This document shows, piece by piece, positions 1-10,400 of a stretch of 64,000 nucleotides of DNA (position 1 is the first letter of the stretch; every line of letters starts with the position of its first letter). The stretch is from Tessaracoccus sp. MC1865 (GTDB lineage Bacteria; Actinomycetota; Actinomycetes; Propionibacteriales; Propionibacteriaceae). The stretch is taken from contig NZ_CP072596.1 of NCBI RefSeq assembly GCF_017815535.1, positions 2,139,614 through 2,203,613 on the forward strand. Reading direction: 5' to 3'. The notes beneath the pieces are model-generated. The model was given only the letters and a program-made list of their open reading frames with translations, did not search any database and had not been told where the DNA came from. The translations under genes and the position numbers were made by a program.

Positions 1-796
1 CGAACAGATCGCCGAGCCGGGAGGCCCCGCCGTCATGCTCTGTAAGCACCCAGATGCCGTGCTCTGTGAGCGCCACGGTGTTCTCCCAGTGGGAGCCGTT
101 CGAGCCGTCGCGGCTGACGACAGTCCAGTCGTCGTCGAGCTCGAGGGTCTGGTGCGTGCCGGTGGTCAGCATGGGTTCGATGGCCAGCGCCATACCCACC
201 GACAACCTGGGAGTGGGCCTACGGCGGTGCCAGTTGGGCACGTCCGGGTCCATGTGCATCTCCGAGCCGATGCCGTGGCCGGTGTACTCCCGTAGCGTGC
301 CGTAGTGCGTGGGGAGGCTCTTGACGTAGCCCTCGATGGCCTTGGAGACGTCGCCCACCCGGCCGCCGTCGCGCATCGCCCTGGCGCCGGCCCAGAAGGC
401 CTCGCGGGTGGCGTCGATGAGGGCTTCGTCCTCCGCCGTGCCGGACCCGACGATGATGGTGCGAGCCGCGTCGCCGTGCCAGCCCTCCACGATGGCGCCG
501 AAGTCGATGGAGACCACGTCGCCGTCCTGCAGCACCCTGTCACCGGGGATGCCGTGGACCAGTTCGTTGTTGGTGGAGATGCACGCCACGCCCGGGAACG
601 GGGTGCCGTAATCGCCGTAGCCCAGGAAGGAGGACTCCGCCCCATGGCGGGCCAGCACCTCGCGGCCCACCGCGTCGACCTCGGCCGTCGTGACCCCGAC
701 GGTGGCGGCCGCCACCATGGCGTCGAGGCCTTCGGCGACCACCAGACCGGCCCTGCGCATGAGGCGCAGCTCGTCGGCCGACTTCAGTTCGATCAT
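1..796 (-). CDS. map: Type I methionine aminopeptidase (3' end beyond window)
   Basis: Cytoplasmic metalloprotease that removes the initiator methionine from nascent proteins. From the ATG at 796 the frame is open for 265 codons to the window edge, close to the full family length, so only a few C-terminal residues should be missing. The five metal ligands of the pita-bread fold are visible: D98 (in SIDFG), D109 (HGDA), H174 (TGHGIG), E207 (AIEP) and E238 (HWEN). The substrate-side H81 (VHGIP) is also present. It begins two bases after adk stops, so it is translated with secY and adk, the usual actinobacterial order. Confidence is high; only the C-terminus is unseen. Confidence 0.95.
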   Translation of the reverse strand, partial: MIELKSADELRLMRRAGLVVAEGLDAMVAAATVGVTTAEVDAVGREVLARHGAESSFLGYGDYGTPFPGVACISTNNELVHGIPGDRVLQDGDVVSIDFGAIVEGWHGDAARTIIVGSGTAEDEALIDATREAFWAGARAMRDGGRVGDVSKAIEGYVKSLPTHYGTLREYTGHGIGSEMHMDPDVPNWHRRRPTPRLSVGMALAIEPMLTTGTHQTLELDDDWTVVSRDGSNGSHWENTVALTEHGIWVLTEHDGGASRLGDLF

Positions 797-798
797 GC

Positions 799-1377
799 TC
801 ACCGGCGGCTGAGGTGCAGGTCGAGTTCGTCAAACATGCGCTGCTGCACTTCCTCGACAGTGCCGGTGCCCTCGATGTCCACGAGGAGGCCCTTCGACTC
901 GTAGTGGAACAACAGCGGAGCCGTCTGGCCGGCGTAGACCTCCATGCGGCGACGGATGGTGTCGGCGTTGTCGTCCGCCCGGCCCTCCTTGGCCGCCCGG
1001 GCCAAGAGCCGTTCGACGAGCGCCTCAGGCTCGACGTGTAGCGATACCACCGCGTCGAGTTGCTGGCCCTGCTCCGAGAGGTAGCGGTCCAGGAAGTACA
1101 CCTGATGCATGGTGCGGGGGAACCCGTCCAGCAGGAAGCCGGGCTCGCAATCCGGCTGCGCGAGCCGATCGGCGACGATCTGCTCAGTCATGTCGTCGGG
1201 TACGTACTCGCCCGCGTCGATGATCTCCTTGACCTTGATGCCGAGCGGCGTCTGGTTCTTGATGTTGAACCGGAAGATGTCGCCGGTGGAGATCGCAGGG
1301 ACACCGTAGCGGTCGGCCAGCGCTGTTGCCTGCGTGCCTTTCCCCGCGCCTGGGGCACCCATGATCAGCAGTTTCAC
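799..1377 (-). CDS. adk: Adenylate kinase
   Basis: Converts ATP plus AMP to two ADP in the cytoplasm. The 192-residue product starts with the P-loop GAPGAGKGT (residues 7-15), followed by the AMP-binding region with STGDIFR near residue 31 and the DGFPRT segment near 85. The lid is short and has no zinc cysteines, which is the short-form type common in actinobacteria. The start codon overlaps the secY stop by four bases (ATGA), showing translational coupling. Downstream map begins after two bases. The family and start are clear. Confidence 0.96.
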   Translation of the reverse strand: MKLLIMGAPGAGKGTQATALADRYGVPAISTGDIFRFNIKNQTPLGIKVKEIIDAGEYVPDDMTEQIVADRLAQPDCEPGFLLDGFPRTMHQVYFLDRYLSEQGQQLDAVVSLHVEPEALVERLLARAAKEGRADDNADTIRRRMEVYAGQTAPLLFHYESKGLLVDIEGTGTVEEVQQRMFDELDLHLSRR

Positions 1378-2687
1378 CGCAGGAAGCCCTCATAGTTGCG
1401 CTGCTGGAGCTGGCTCTCGATCTTCTTGACCGTGTCCAAGGCTACGCCGACGATGATCAGGATGGAGGTACCGCCGAAGGGGAAGTTCTGCTGGGCGCCC
1501 ACTGCCATGAAGGCGATGGTGGGGATGAGGGCGATGGTGGCCAAGTAGAGCGAGCCGGGCGCCGTCAGACGCGAGAGCACGTAGGCCAGGTAGCGCTCCG
1601 TCGGCTTGCCGGCGCGGATGCCCGGGATGAAGCCGCCGTACTTCTTCATGTTGTCCGAGACCTCTTCAGGGTTGAAGGTGATCGACACGTAGAAGTAGCA
1701 GAACGCGACGATGAGCACGAACTGGACCAGGTTGTAGACCCACGAGTACATGCCCGTGCCGGTGAAGTTGGCCTGGATCCACTGGGAGACGCCGCTCTCC
1801 GGCCGGAAGGTGGCGTAGAGGACGGGCAGGTACATGATCGACGAGGCGAAGATGACCGGGATGACGCCGGACTGGTTGACCTTCAGCGGGATGTAGGTGG
1901 TGGAGCCGCCGACGAGGCGACGACCGACCATGCGCTTGGCGTACTGCACCGGGATGCGGCGCTGGCCCTGCTCCACCCAGATGATGCCGAGCATGACGAG
2001 AAGACCGATGCCGATCACGAGGAAGAAGAGGATCCAGCCGGTGGCGCCCTGGTGCGACTGCTTGATGGACCACAGGCCCGTCGGGAAGCTGGCGATGATC
2101 TGGGTGAAGATCATGATCGACATGCCGTTGCCGACGCCGCGCTCGGTGATGAGCTCGCCCATCCACATGATGATGCCGGTTCCGGCAGTCATGACCATGA
2201 CCATGGTGACCAGCGGGAACAGTTCATCGGAGTAGAGGATGCCCTCACAGCCCGGGAGCAGCTGTCCCGTGCGGGCCAGAGTCACGAACGCGGTGGCGTT
2301 CAGGATGGCCAGGACCAGCGTCAGGTAGCGGGTGTATTCGGTGATCTTCGCCGTGCCGGAGGCGCCCTCTTTCTTGAGGGCCTCCAGACGCGGGATCACG
2401 ACGGTGAGGAGCTGGAGGATGATCGACGCGGTGATATAAGGCATGATGCCCAGCGCGAAGATCGTCAACTGCAACAGCGCCCCGCCCGAGAACAGGTTGA
2501 TGATGTTGTAGATGCCGGCGGATGGCCCCTGAGTGGCGATGGCCAGACACTCATCGATGCGTGCCATGTTCACGTTCGGGGAAGGGATCGTCGACCCCAG
2601 GCGGAACACGGCGATGATGCCCAGCGTGAAGAGGAGCTTCTTACGAAGGTCCGGCGTCCTCAACGCATTAGCCAAGGCGGAGATCAT
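1374..2687 (-). CDS. secY: Preprotein translocase subunit SecY
   Basis: Central channel of the Sec protein-export complex in the cytoplasmic membrane. The start chosen is the ATG at 2687 ([17 protein letters not shown]), giving 437 residues as in other actinobacterial SecY proteins. The frame stays open upstream to 2786, but that extension is not SecY-like. About ten hydrophobic segments can be followed, beginning with [14 protein letters not shown] and including the plug-region start GSTIPSPNV. It follows rplO after a 183-base gap that contains a terminator-like hairpin, so secY-adk-map may be partly independent of the spc operon. It overlaps adk by four bases. Confidence 0.95.
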   Translation of the reverse strand: MISALANALRTPDLRKKLLFTLGIIAVFRLGSTIPSPNVNMARIDECLAIATQGPSAGIYNIINLFSGGALLQLTIFALGIMPYITASIILQLLTVVIPRLEALKKEGASGTAKITEYTRYLTLVLAILNATAFVTLARTGQLLPGCEGILYSDELFPLVTMVMVMTAGTGIIMWMGELITERGVGNGMSIMIFTQIIASFPTGLWSIKQSHQGATGWILFFLVIGIGLLVMLGIIWVEQGQRRIPVQYAKRMVGRRLVGGSTTYIPLKVNQSGVIPVIFASSIMYLPVLYATFRPESGVSQWIQANFTGTGMYSWVYNLVQFVLIVAFCYFYVSITFNPEEVSDNMKKYGGFIPGIRAGKPTERYLAYVLSRLTAPGSLYLATIALIPTIAFMAVGAQQNFPFGGTSILIIVGVALDTVKKIESQLQQRNYEGFLR

Positions 2688-2751
2688 CCGACCCCTACTT
2701 TCCAGGTAGCAGATACTTTCGACCGCGCAATCGCTGCACGGCAACCAGGGC

Positions 2752-2757
2752 AGCCTA
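2752..2757 (-). promoter_or_regulatory. Possible -10 element for secY-adk-map
   Basis: TAGGCT on the minus strand matches the actinobacterial TANNNT -10 pattern, 64 bases before the secY ATG and downstream of the rplO hairpin. No good -35 hexamer is seen at 17-18 bases, so this is only a candidate for a separate secY promoter. Confidence 0.3.
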
Positions 2758-2815
2758 TCAAGCTGATAGTCCCTGCTGAAACTCAACTCACAGTGTGAGT
2801 GAGCGGGACAGGAAA

Positions 2816-2847
2816 GCGGGGCGGCTCCGGAACCGGAGCCACCCCGC
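2816..2847 (-). terminator. Hairpin after rplO
   Basis: Inverted repeat GCGGGG-C-GGCTCCGG / CCGGAGCC-A-CCCCGC with a two-base loop and one mismatch, followed on the minus strand by TTTCCTG. It lies 24 bases beyond the rplO stop and should end, or attenuate, spc transcription before secY. Confidence 0.7.
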
Positions 2848-2870
2848 CGTCTCTGTCTCTGGTGACCGAA

Positions 2871-3311
2871 TCAGAGTTCGGTCACGGTGCCACCGGCACC
2901 CTCGAGCTTCGCCTTGGCGGAGTTCGAGAACGCGTTGGCGGTCACGTTGAGGGCAATGGAGACATCCCCGTTGCCCAGCACCTTGACCAGGTTGCCTGCG
3001 CGCACCGCGCCGGCCGCGACCAGATCCTCGACGCCCACTTCGCCGCCCTCAGGGAAGAGCTCAGCGAGGCGGCCGACGTTGACGACCTGGTATTCGACAC
3101 GGAACGGGTTCTTGAAGCCCTTGAGCTTCGGGAGGCGCATGTGCAGAGGCATCTGCCCGCCCTCGAAGTTCGCAGGGGTGTTCTTACGCGCGCCGGTGCC
3201 CTTGGTGCCGCGACCTGCGGTCTTACCCTTCGAGCCCTCACCACGGCCAACACGGGTCTTAGCCGTCTTGGCGCCCGGGGCGGGCTGCAGATGATGCAGT
3301 TTCAGCGCCAT
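2871..3311 (-). CDS. rplO: 50S ribosomal protein L15
   Basis: Large-subunit protein that binds 23S rRNA late in assembly. The 146-residue product begins [15 protein letters not shown] and has the Gly/Lys-rich N-terminal tail ([19 protein letters not shown], residues 21-39) that penetrates the rRNA, then the globular domain with [18 protein letters not shown]. It starts one base after the rpmD stop. It is the last ribosomal gene of the spc block and is followed by a strong hairpin. Confidence 0.96.
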   Translation of the reverse strand: MALKLHHLQPAPGAKTAKTRVGRGEGSKGKTAGRGTKGTGARKNTPANFEGGQMPLHMRLPKLKGFKNPFRVEYQVVNVGRLAELFPEGGEVGVEDLVAAGAVRAGNLVKVLGNGDVSIALNVTANAFSNSAKAKLEGAGGTVTEL

Positions 3312-3312
3312 C

Positions 3313-3495
3313 TCACTTCACCTCTTCCACGGTGACCAGGTGGGCCACGGTACGGATCATGCCGAGAACCTCGGGACGATCCTCCCGCACCACCGAGTCA
3401 CCGATGCGCTTGAGTCCGAGCGTACGCAGCGTGTCACGCTGGTACTGCTTGCCGCCGGCCGAAGACTTGGCCTGCGTGATCTTGAGGTCTGCCAT
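3313..3495 (-). CDS. rpmD: 50S ribosomal protein L30
   Basis: Small large-subunit protein of 60 residues, the normal bacterial length. It shows the family pattern of ITQ near the N-terminus (DLKITQAKS), the [15 protein letters not shown] core at residues 22-36 and the [14 protein letters not shown] end. The start shares its last base with the rpsE stop at 3495, and rplO follows after one base, so these three genes are tightly coupled. Confidence 0.95.
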   Translation of the reverse strand: MADLKITQAKSSAGGKQYQRDTLRTLGLKRIGDSVVREDRPEVLGMIRTVAHLVTVEEVK

Positions 3496-4109
3496 CAGGA
3501 GGCCACCCCTTCTTTGGTCTCGCGGGCAGCGCGGAGGAGAGCCGCCGGGGCGACATCCTCAACCGGCAGACCGCGGCGCTTGGCCACGGCTTCCGGCATC
3601 TCGAGCTGCTTGAGCGCCACCACAGTGGAGTGGACGACGTTGATGGCGTTGGCCGAGCCGAGCGACTTGGCGAGCACATCGTGCACGCCGGCGCACTCGA
3701 GCACCGCACGGGTGGCGCCACCGGCGATCACACCGGTACCGGGGGACGCGGGGCGCAGCAGCACGACGCCACCGGCCTTCTCGCCCTGAACCGAGTGCGG
3801 GATGGTGCGCTGGATCAGCGGCACGCGGAAGAAGTTCTTCTTGGCCTCTTCAACGCCCTTGGCGATGGCGGCCGGAACCTCCTTCGCCTTGCCGTAACCG
3901 ACACCGACCATTCCCTCGCCGTCACCGACGACGACCAGTGCGGTGAAGCTGAAGCGCCGACCGCCCTGGACGACCTTGGCGACACGGTTGATCGCCACGA
4001 CCTTCTCGAGGTACTTGTTCTCTTCCTTGGAAGCCTGCTGGCCACGACGATCGTCACGGCCACGACGCTCCCCCTGAGCACCGCTACGGCGCTGCTGGGT
4101 TTCACTCAT
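3495..4109 (-). CDS. rpsE: 30S ribosomal protein S5
   Basis: Small-subunit protein at the mRNA entry and decoding region. At 204 residues it is longer than Escherichia coli S5 because of a charged N-terminal extension (Ser, Arg, Gln and Asp rich, about residues 1-35). The S5 domain follows, with [16 protein letters not shown] then [15 protein letters not shown], and the C-terminal domain has [15 protein letters not shown]. It overlaps rpmD by one base and follows rplR after 24 bases. Confidence 0.96.
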   Translation of the reverse strand: MSETQQRRSGAQGERRGRDDRRGQQASKEENKYLEKVVAINRVAKVVQGGRRFSFTALVVVGDGEGMVGVGYGKAKEVPAAIAKGVEEAKKNFFRVPLIQRTIPHSVQGEKAGGVVLLRPASPGTGVIAGGATRAVLECAGVHDVLAKSLGSANAINVVHSTVVALKQLEMPEAVAKRRGLPVEDVAPAALLRAARETKEGVAS

Positions 4110-4133
4110 CGTGATATCCCTTTCCTTTCGTCG

Positions 4134-4517
4134 TTAGAAGCCGAGCCCGGCCTCGCGGGCGGCGTCGGCGAGTGCCGCAATCCGCCCGTGGTACTTGTTG
4201 CCGGCACGGTCGAAGACGACGTTCTCAACGCCGGCTGCCTTCGCACGCTCAGCGATGAGAGCACCCACCTTGCGGGCCTTCTCGGACTTGTCGGCCTCAA
4301 CGGTACGCAGGTCGGCTTCCATGGTGGAGGCCGAAGCGAGCGTCTTGCCGGCCCGGTCGTCGATCACCTGAACGAACAGGTGACGAGCGGAGCGGGTGAC
4401 AACCAGGCGGGGGCGCTCAGGCGAACCGCTGATCTTCTTACGGGCACGGAGCTGGCGACGCGAACGCGCAGCGCTCTTGGCGGCCAACGTCTTGTTGGTC
4501 CTGATCGAAATCGCCAT
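4134..4517 (-). CDS. rplR: 50S ribosomal protein L18
   Basis: Binds 5S rRNA with L5 and L25 in the central protuberance. The 127-residue product has the basic N-terminus ([20 protein letters not shown]), the [20 protein letters not shown] strand region and the typical end [20 protein letters not shown]. It starts three bases after rplF. The start ATG at 4517 gives the conventional N-terminus MAISIRTNK. Confidence 0.95.
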   Translation of the reverse strand: MAISIRTNKTLAAKSAARSRRQLRARKKISGSPERPRLVVTRSARHLFVQVIDDRAGKTLASASTMEADLRTVEADKSEKARKVGALIAERAKAAGVENVVFDRAGNKYHGRIAALADAAREAGLGF

Positions 4518-4520
4518 GGA

Positions 4521-5063
4521 TTACTTACCAGCCTTTCCAGCCTTGCGGCGGACGTGCTCGCCCGCATAGCGGACGCCCTTGCCCTTGTAGGGCTCAGGCT
4601 TGCGGAGCTTGCGGATGTTTGCCGCAGTCTCTCCGACGACCTGCTTGTCGATGCCCTGGATCGTCAGCTTCGTGGGGGTCTCCACGATGAAATCGATGCC
4701 CTCAGGGGCGTCGATGATCACCGGGTGCGAGAAGCCGAGCGCGAACTCGAGCTGCTTCGGACCCTTGGAGATGACACGGTAGCCAACGCCGACGATTTCG
4801 AGTTTCTTCTCGTAGCCCTCGGTGACGCCCACGATCATGTTGTTGACCAGGGTGCGCGTCAGGCCGTGGAGGGAGCGGGACTCACGCTCGTCGTTGGGAC
4901 GGGTGATTTCCAGCTGGCCCTCGTCGGTCTTGTCAACGCTCAGCGGCTCAGAAATGGTCAGCGACAGCGAGCCCTTGGGCCCCTTGACGTCGACCTGTCG
5001 GCCATCGAGCTTGACGTCGACACCGGACGGGATGGTGATGGGCATCCTGCCAATTCGCGACAT
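4521..5063 (-). CDS. rplF: 50S ribosomal protein L6
   Basis: Large-subunit protein near the factor-binding centre. It has 180 residues, the usual length, with the [16 protein letters not shown]-terminus and two related alpha/beta domains. The second carries the signature GVRYAGE-type sequence near the C-terminus ([20 protein letters not shown]). It follows rpsH after 27 bases and precedes rplR by three. Confidence 0.95.
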   Translation of the reverse strand: MSRIGRMPITIPSGVDVKLDGRQVDVKGPKGSLSLTISEPLSVDKTDEGQLEITRPNDERESRSLHGLTRTLVNNMIVGVTEGYEKKLEIVGVGYRVISKGPKQLEFALGFSHPVIIDAPEGIDFIVETPTKLTIQGIDKQVVGETAANIRKLRKPEPYKGKGVRYAGEHVRRKAGKAGK

Positions 5064-5090
5064 ATCAGTTTCTCCTCTTCCTTCGCCCGG

Positions 5091-5495
5091 TCACCAGACG
5101 TAGGCGAGTACTTCGCCACCGACGGACTTGGCCTTGGCGTCACGATCGGTCAGAAGACCCTGCGACGTCGAGATGATGGCGATACCCAGGCCGCCGAGGA
5201 CCTTGGGGAGATCGGTGGCCTTCGCGTAAACGCGAAGGCCGGGCTTACTCACGCGCTTGAGGCCCACAATGGAGCGCTCGCGCGAGTCGCCGTACTTCAG
5301 GGTCACCTTCAGGACCTTGCCGACCTGGCCTTCGACCTCGGTGAGCTCGTAATCGGTGATGTAACCGTTCTTCTTGAGGATCTCGGCGATGCCCACCTTG
5401 ATCTTCGACGACGGCATGGACGTGGAGTCCTGGTACGCCTGGTTGGCGTTACGCAGACGTGTCAACATGTCTGCGATCGGATCAGTCATCGTCAT
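5091..5495 (-). CDS. rpsH: 30S ribosomal protein S8
   Basis: Primary 16S rRNA-binding protein of the platform, 134 residues. [13 protein letters not shown] at the N-terminus and the [13 protein letters not shown] motif with the ...GEVLAYVW end identify it. Two ATGs are possible (5495 and 5489). The AGAGG ribosome-binding site is 9 bases before the first and 15 before the second, so 5495 is chosen. In other bacteria S8 represses the spc operon; whether that holds here cannot be read directly. Confidence 0.95.
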   Translation of the reverse strand: MTMTDPIADMLTRLRNANQAYQDSTSMPSSKIKVGIAEILKKNGYITDYELTEVEGQVGKVLKVTLKYGDSRERSIVGLKRVSKPGLRVYAKATDLPKVLGGLGIAIISTSQGLLTDRDAKAKSVGGEVLAYVW

Positions 5496-5571
5496 GACTA
5501 TTGCCTCTTTCTCACACCGGTTTCCGGCTGCCCGGACCTGGTGTTAGTTGATTCTGACGTAGTGGGTCTCG

Positions 5572-5757
5572 TCACCAGGACGACTTGGTCACGCCCGGGA
5601 GCTGACCCGCGTGGGCCATCTCGCGCACGCAGACGCGGCACAGGCCGAACTTGCGGTAGACCGACTTCGGCCGGCCACACTTCTGGCAACGGGTGTAGGC
5701 GCGCACCGCGAACTTGGGCTTGCGGGCTGCCTTGACCTTGAGTGCTGTCTTAGCCAT
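5572..5757 (-). CDS. rpsZ: 30S ribosomal protein S14 type Z (zinc-binding)
   Basis: Small-subunit head protein of 61 residues in the short, zinc-containing form. The four cysteines C24-x2-C27 and C40-x2-C43 form the zinc ribbon, within [21 protein letters not shown]. Many actinobacteria also carry a longer cysteine-free S14 elsewhere for zinc starvation; none is in this window. It starts seven bases before the rplE stop region and is followed by a 76-base gap before rpsH. Confidence 0.95.
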   Translation of the reverse strand: MAKTALKVKAARKPKFAVRAYTRCQKCGRPKSVYRKFGLCRVCVREMAHAGQLPGVTKSSW

Positions 5758-5764
5758 TAGTTAC

Positions 5765-6394
5765 TCACTTCTTCTTCTTGGCGTAGAACGCAGGACCGCG
5801 CTTGGTCTTCTGCTTCTTCGGGTCGTCCTGCGCCTTGAAGGGGAAGCCGAGGTGCTTGAGCAGAGCGCGACCTTCCTCATCGTTGGCGGCCGACGTCACA
5901 AAAGTGATGTCCATGCCACGGACGCGGTCGATCTTGTCCTGGTCGATTTCGAGGAACATGACCTGCTCAGACAGACCGAAGGTGAAGTTGCCGTTGCCGT
6001 CGAACTGGTTGCCGTTCAGGCCACGGAAGTCACGGATACGGGGCAGCGCCAGGGTCAGGAGACGGTCGGCGAATTCCCACATGCGGTCACCACGGAGGGT
6101 GACGTGGGCGCCGATCGGCATGCCTTCGCGCAGCTTGAACTGGGCGATCGACTTGCGGGCCTTCGTGACGGTGGGCTTCTGACCGGTGATCGCCGTGAGG
6201 TCCTTGAGGGCCCCTTCGATGATCTTCGAGTCACGTGCAGCCTCACCGACACCCATGTTCACCACGATCTTCACAAGACCGGGGATCTGCATGACGTTGG
6301 CGTAGTCGAACTCCTGCTGGAGTGCGGGCACGATCTCTTCGCGGTACCTGGTCTTCAGGCGCGGCATCGCGTTGGTGGTAGCGGTGGCGGTCAT
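5765..6394 (-). CDS. rplE: 50S ribosomal protein L5
   Basis: 5S rRNA-binding protein that contacts P-site tRNA. The product has 209 residues, with a short Thr/Ala leader (about 9 residues) before the conserved [15 protein letters not shown] start, so a start at the internal methionine M10 is possible. The L5 signatures VVNMGVGEA and [16 protein letters not shown] are present. Its ATG shares one base with the rplX stop (TGATG), showing coupling. Confidence 0.95.
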   Translation of the reverse strand: MTATATTNAMPRLKTRYREEIVPALQQEFDYANVMQIPGLVKIVVNMGVGEAARDSKIIEGALKDLTAITGQKPTVTKARKSIAQFKLREGMPIGAHVTLRGDRMWEFADRLLTLALPRIRDFRGLNGNQFDGNGNFTFGLSEQVMFLEIDQDKIDRVRGMDITFVTSAANDEEGRALLKHLGFPFKAQDDPKKQKTKRGPAFYAKKKK

Positions 6395-6762
6395 CAGATC
6401 TCCTCCCCCGTCTTGCGCGCGATGCGCACGGAGCGCTCCGCCTTGTACTCGGAACCGTCGGGACGACGCTTGGACACCTCGACGCGCTTGTAACCGACGC
6501 GCGTCGGGACCTCCTTGCCGTCGACCTTCACCACGAGCTGCACATTGCTGACGTGGATGGGGGCCTCGACGTTGATGATGCCGCCTTCGACCTTGCGACC
6601 GGTCGCGGTCTGGGACTCACGACGGTGCTTCTTGACGAGGTTGACACCCTGGACCGTCACACGCTCGTTGGCGGGATCGACAGCGATGACCTCGGCGACA
6701 ACGCCCTTGTCCTTACCGGACAGGACCTTGACGCGGTCACCCTTCTTGACGTGGAGCGACAT
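6394..6762 (-). CDS. rplX: 50S ribosomal protein L24
   Basis: Assembly-initiator protein near the peptide exit. The 122-residue product opens with the KOW motif ([21 protein letters not shown], residues 5-25) and contains [12 protein letters not shown]. It starts one base after rplN and overlaps rplE by one base. The C-terminus is extended with basic residues, as in other actinobacteria. Confidence 0.95.
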   Translation of the reverse strand: MSLHVKKGDRVKVLSGKDKGVVAEVIAVDPANERVTVQGVNLVKKHRRESQTATGRKVEGGIINVEAPIHVSNVQLVVKVDGKEVPTRVGYKRVEVSKRRPDGSEYKAERSVRIARKTGEEI

Positions 6763-6763
6763 G

Positions 6764-7132
6764 TCAGATCACCTCCGGGGCGAGCGAGATGATGCGCATG
6801 AACTTCTTGTCACGCAGCTCGCGGGCCACAGGCCCGAAGATGCGCGTGCCGCGGGGTTCACCGTTGGCGTTGAGGATCACGGCGGCGTTCTCGTCGAACT
6901 TGATGTAGGAACCGTCGGGACGACGGCGTTCCTTGGTGGTGCGGACGACGACGGCCTTGACCACGTCGCCCTTCTTCACGTTGCCGCCAGGGATCGCGTC
7001 CTTGACGGTGGCGACGATGGTGTCGCCGAGGAATGCGTAGCGACGTCCGGAACCGCCGAGCACACGGATGCAGAGAATTTCCTTTGCACCAGTGTTGTCG
7101 GCGACCTTAAGTCGCGACTCCTGCTGGATCAT
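6764..7132 (-). CDS. rplN: 50S ribosomal protein L14
   Basis: Large-subunit protein that contacts 16S rRNA in an intersubunit bridge. The start chosen is the ATG at 7132 ([18 protein letters not shown]), giving the universal 122-residue form; the frame extends six codons further upstream without conservation. It is the first gene of the spc block. Unlike the usual bacterial arrangement, rpsQ is not directly upstream but 6.8 kb away, so this operon needs its own promoter. Confidence 0.96.
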   Translation of the reverse strand: MIQQESRLKVADNTGAKEILCIRVLGGSGRRYAFLGDTIVATVKDAIPGGNVKKGDVVKAVVVRTTKERRRPDGSYIKFDENAAVILNANGEPRGTRIFGPVARELRDKKFMRIISLAPEVI

Positions 7133-7414
7133 TACTACTCCTTGCTCCACCGGTTCCTCGTGAAAGGCCTTGTGAAACTAGAAACGAACCCCCTGGATTT
7201 TGCCAGGAGGGAACCCCCAGCTCGAGGGAGAGGAGGTTGTGGCGAAGCCTGGGAAAGGTCCCCCCGAAGGGGCACAGACCCAAGGCAACCTGATTAGTCT
7301 AGCCCAGCGGCACCAACGCGCGAAATCGCCCCCACTGAGCGGTTCACCCTACCCCACACCGGCCGCCCGGACCTTAGCGCCTCTCCCCTGACCCGGTGGC
7401 CGACGCCGGCGGCG
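7133..7414 (-). promoter_or_regulatory. Leader and candidate promoter of the spc operon
   Basis: This 282-base non-coding stretch separates rplN from the ABC transporter gene. TAGACT at 7296-7301 on the minus strand is the best -10 match and would give a leader of about 155 bases. The leader contains small hairpins, for example CCTGG/CCAGG near 7192-7207 and CCCC/GGGG near 7263. It may serve ribosomal autoregulation, but no known r-protein binding structure is recognised. It also has to contain the end of the ABC transporter transcript. Confidence 0.4.
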
Positions 7415-10400
7415 TCACTCGCTCCGCAGCGCCTCGACGGGGTCCTTGCGCGAGGCGGACGAGGCGGGCAGCAGACCCGCGACGGCGGTGAGCGCCATGC
7501 TGATCAGGACCAGGCCGACCGCCGCCTGCCACGGGAGGACCGCCACATTCGGGACGTCGAACCGGGCATAGACGATGGCGTTGGCCGGGATGGTGAGCAG
7601 CGCGGTGATCGCCACGCCCAACACGCCGGCGACGAAGCCGACGATGAGGGTTTCGGCGTTGAAAACCCGACGGATGTCGCGCTTGCTGGCGCCGACGGCG
7701 CGCAGGATGCCGATCTCCTTGCGCCGCTCCAGGACCGAGATGTAGGTGATCACGCCGATCATGATCGACGACACCACCAGGGAGATCGCCACGAACGCGA
7801 TCAGCACGTAGCTGATGGTGTTGATGATGTCGGTGACCGAACTCATCAACGCACCCACCAGGTCGGAGTACGTGATGACCTGTCCTTCGCGACCGGTGTC
7901 ACGCATCCGCTCGTTGTAGGAATCGAGCAGGTCGGTGATCTGCGCTTTGGACTCGAAGTCGATGGGATAGATGTTGACCGCCGACGGCTCGTCGGGCGAC
8001 GCGTAGCCCAGGGTCCTCATGGTGGACTCGTAGGTCGCCGCCCGGGTGGAGGCGGCCGACATCAGCAACTGCGTGAGCTCCTCCTGGCTCTTGTCCATCT
8101 GGAACGAGGCCATGAACGCGTCCTGGTCGATGCTCACCGCCTCCCGCAGGTCGTCGGCCAACCCGGCCATCGAGGATTCGACCGCACTCCCCAGCTGTGC
8201 GGTGATCTCGTCGGCCAGTTGCGCAGCGACATCACCCATGTAGACCTGCATCACCTGTTCGAGGTAGGAGCCGAGCTCCGCCTGGAGTTGCCGCTCCAGC
8301 GCGTCGGTGTCCACCACGTCCAGGGCGGTGTCGAGCAGCGTCTCCTGCTGGTCCGCGAGGAACACCTGGGCGTTGCCGCTCACGTCAGCGGGATCCAGGC
8401 CCTGCTCGGCGGCCCAGGCGAGGTAGGCACCCAGCTGGGTCTCGACGGCGGTGCGGTCGATCCCCAGTTCCAGCGCGATCGCCGTCAGCGTCGAGTCCGC
8501 CTCGGGTGAGGCCAGGAAGGCGGGCATGGCGACGGTCGGATCAGCCGGGTCCAGACCGTTCTCATTGGCGTAGATGGTGTACGTCTGCAGGAAGACCGGC
8601 AGCTGGGCCAGGATCTGTTCGGTGCTGACGGCGGGCAGCTCCGGCATCGGCACCGCGGGCATCTCGGGCAACCGGATGAGGCTGGCCGGATCGAGACCCT
8701 CCAGCACCGAGGTGAGGTCCAGCGGGGGCAGCTTCGCCGGGTCGATGCTGAGCGACGACATGTCGAGGTCCAGCTCGAGGCCGCTCAGATCGGGCTGCAG
8801 CTTCGATTCGTCGACGGTGAACGCGGCCGTGACGGCCTCCTCGTCGATGGTGAACAGTGAGGTCAGGTCCAGCTCCTCGGCGGGGGCCTCATCTGTGAAT
8901 CCCCGGCCGGTGAACACATTGACCGACGGCTCGGCGAGCTGCTCGCGGACGATGGGCGCCTCCGCCGCCTCCGCCATCAGGTACTCGGTCATGGCCGGCG
9001 TGTAGTAGATGCCGGGGCTCAGGGTGGCGTTCCCGTCGCCGGTGGGCCGCGCGATCCCGACCACCTTCACCGGCGTGCCCTCCGCCACCAACTGCGCGAC
9101 GTGGCTCTGGTCCTGGCTACGGTCGGTCCACACGTCGAAGTCGTCGTCGTGCACGTAGTAATCCGCCGCGTTCACCAGCTTGAACGAGACGTCCATCACC
9201 TCGTCGTAGGAGAAGTCCCGGGTGGTGGTGGGTGTGACGACGTCTTCTTCAGCCATCATCTGCCGGACCATCTCGTCGAGCTGGGCGGGATCGAGCAGTC
9301 CCATGGCGTAGAGCGCGAGGTCGCTGATGCCTCCGGTGTCCGTCAGCACCACGAGCATCTCGTCGTGCGCGGCGGGCCAGCGCCCGGAGACCACGTCGTA
9401 CTGCTCCTCGACCAGACCCAGGTCACCCACCAACTCGTCGAAGGCGCTGCTCCGCAACCCGGCGGTCACCCCGCCCGCCGCCGGGGAGCGCGCGAAGCCG
9501 AGCGCCACCATGGCCGCGTCGGGGTTGACCTGGCGGGGCTCGCTGCTCCCGTCGTCGGCGTACAGCTGGGGGGTGACGTCGTAGGTGTACTCGACGGCGT
9601 TGACCAGCGAGTCGATCCCGCCGCCGTTGTCGTCGAGGTAGGCCTTGAGTGAGCCCAGGTCGTTGGTGCCCACGCTCGAGAACATCTTGGCCATGAGCGG
9701 CACCTCACGCACCTGCGCGTCGTCCGCGCCGCCCGGCCTGTCGTCCCCCAGCCCGCCGGACACCAGCATCGCGGTCATGTCGAAACCCTGCGACTGGATG
9801 GTGAGGGGGTACTGCGAGAGCGTGTCCTCCTCGACGCCCTTGATGTAGCCCTGGACGCCGTTGGCCAGCGCCAGGATGGCGGCGATGCCGATGATCCCGA
9901 TGCTGCCGGCGAACGACGTCATGAGCGTGCGCCCCTTCTTCGTCATCAGGTTGTTGAAGGACAACGCGATGGCGGTGAGGAAGCCCATGCTCGTGCGACG
10001 GGCCCAGCCGTGGCCGGCCGGGGCGAGCGCTGCGGGGAGGAAGGGATCCGTGTCCTCCACCACCCGGCCGTCGCTGAGGTGCACCGTGCGCGTGGCGTAC
10101 TGCTGGGCGAGCTCGGGGTTGTGGGTGACCATGACGACGAGCCGGTCCATCGCGATGCTCGTCAACAGGGCCATGATCTGGACACTGGTGGCCGAATCCA
10201 GGGCGCCGGTGGGCTCGTCGGCCAGCAGGATCTCCGGATCGTTGATCAGCGCCCGGGCGATGGCGACGCGCTGCATCTGCCCGCCGGAGAGCTGGTTGGG
10301 CCGCTTGTGGATGTGCTCCCCCAGCCCCACGTCCTCAAGCGCCGCCCGCGCGCGGCGGCGGCGCTCCGAGCGCGTGACACCCGCCAGCGTGAGCGCGAGT

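Noticed and set aside
3630-5735. 701-codon open frame on the plus strand opposite S5-L18-L6-S8
   Set aside because: It is antisense to four certain ribosomal genes and its composition (Ala, Leu, Asp, Gly) is that of a mirror frame of high-GC coding DNA.
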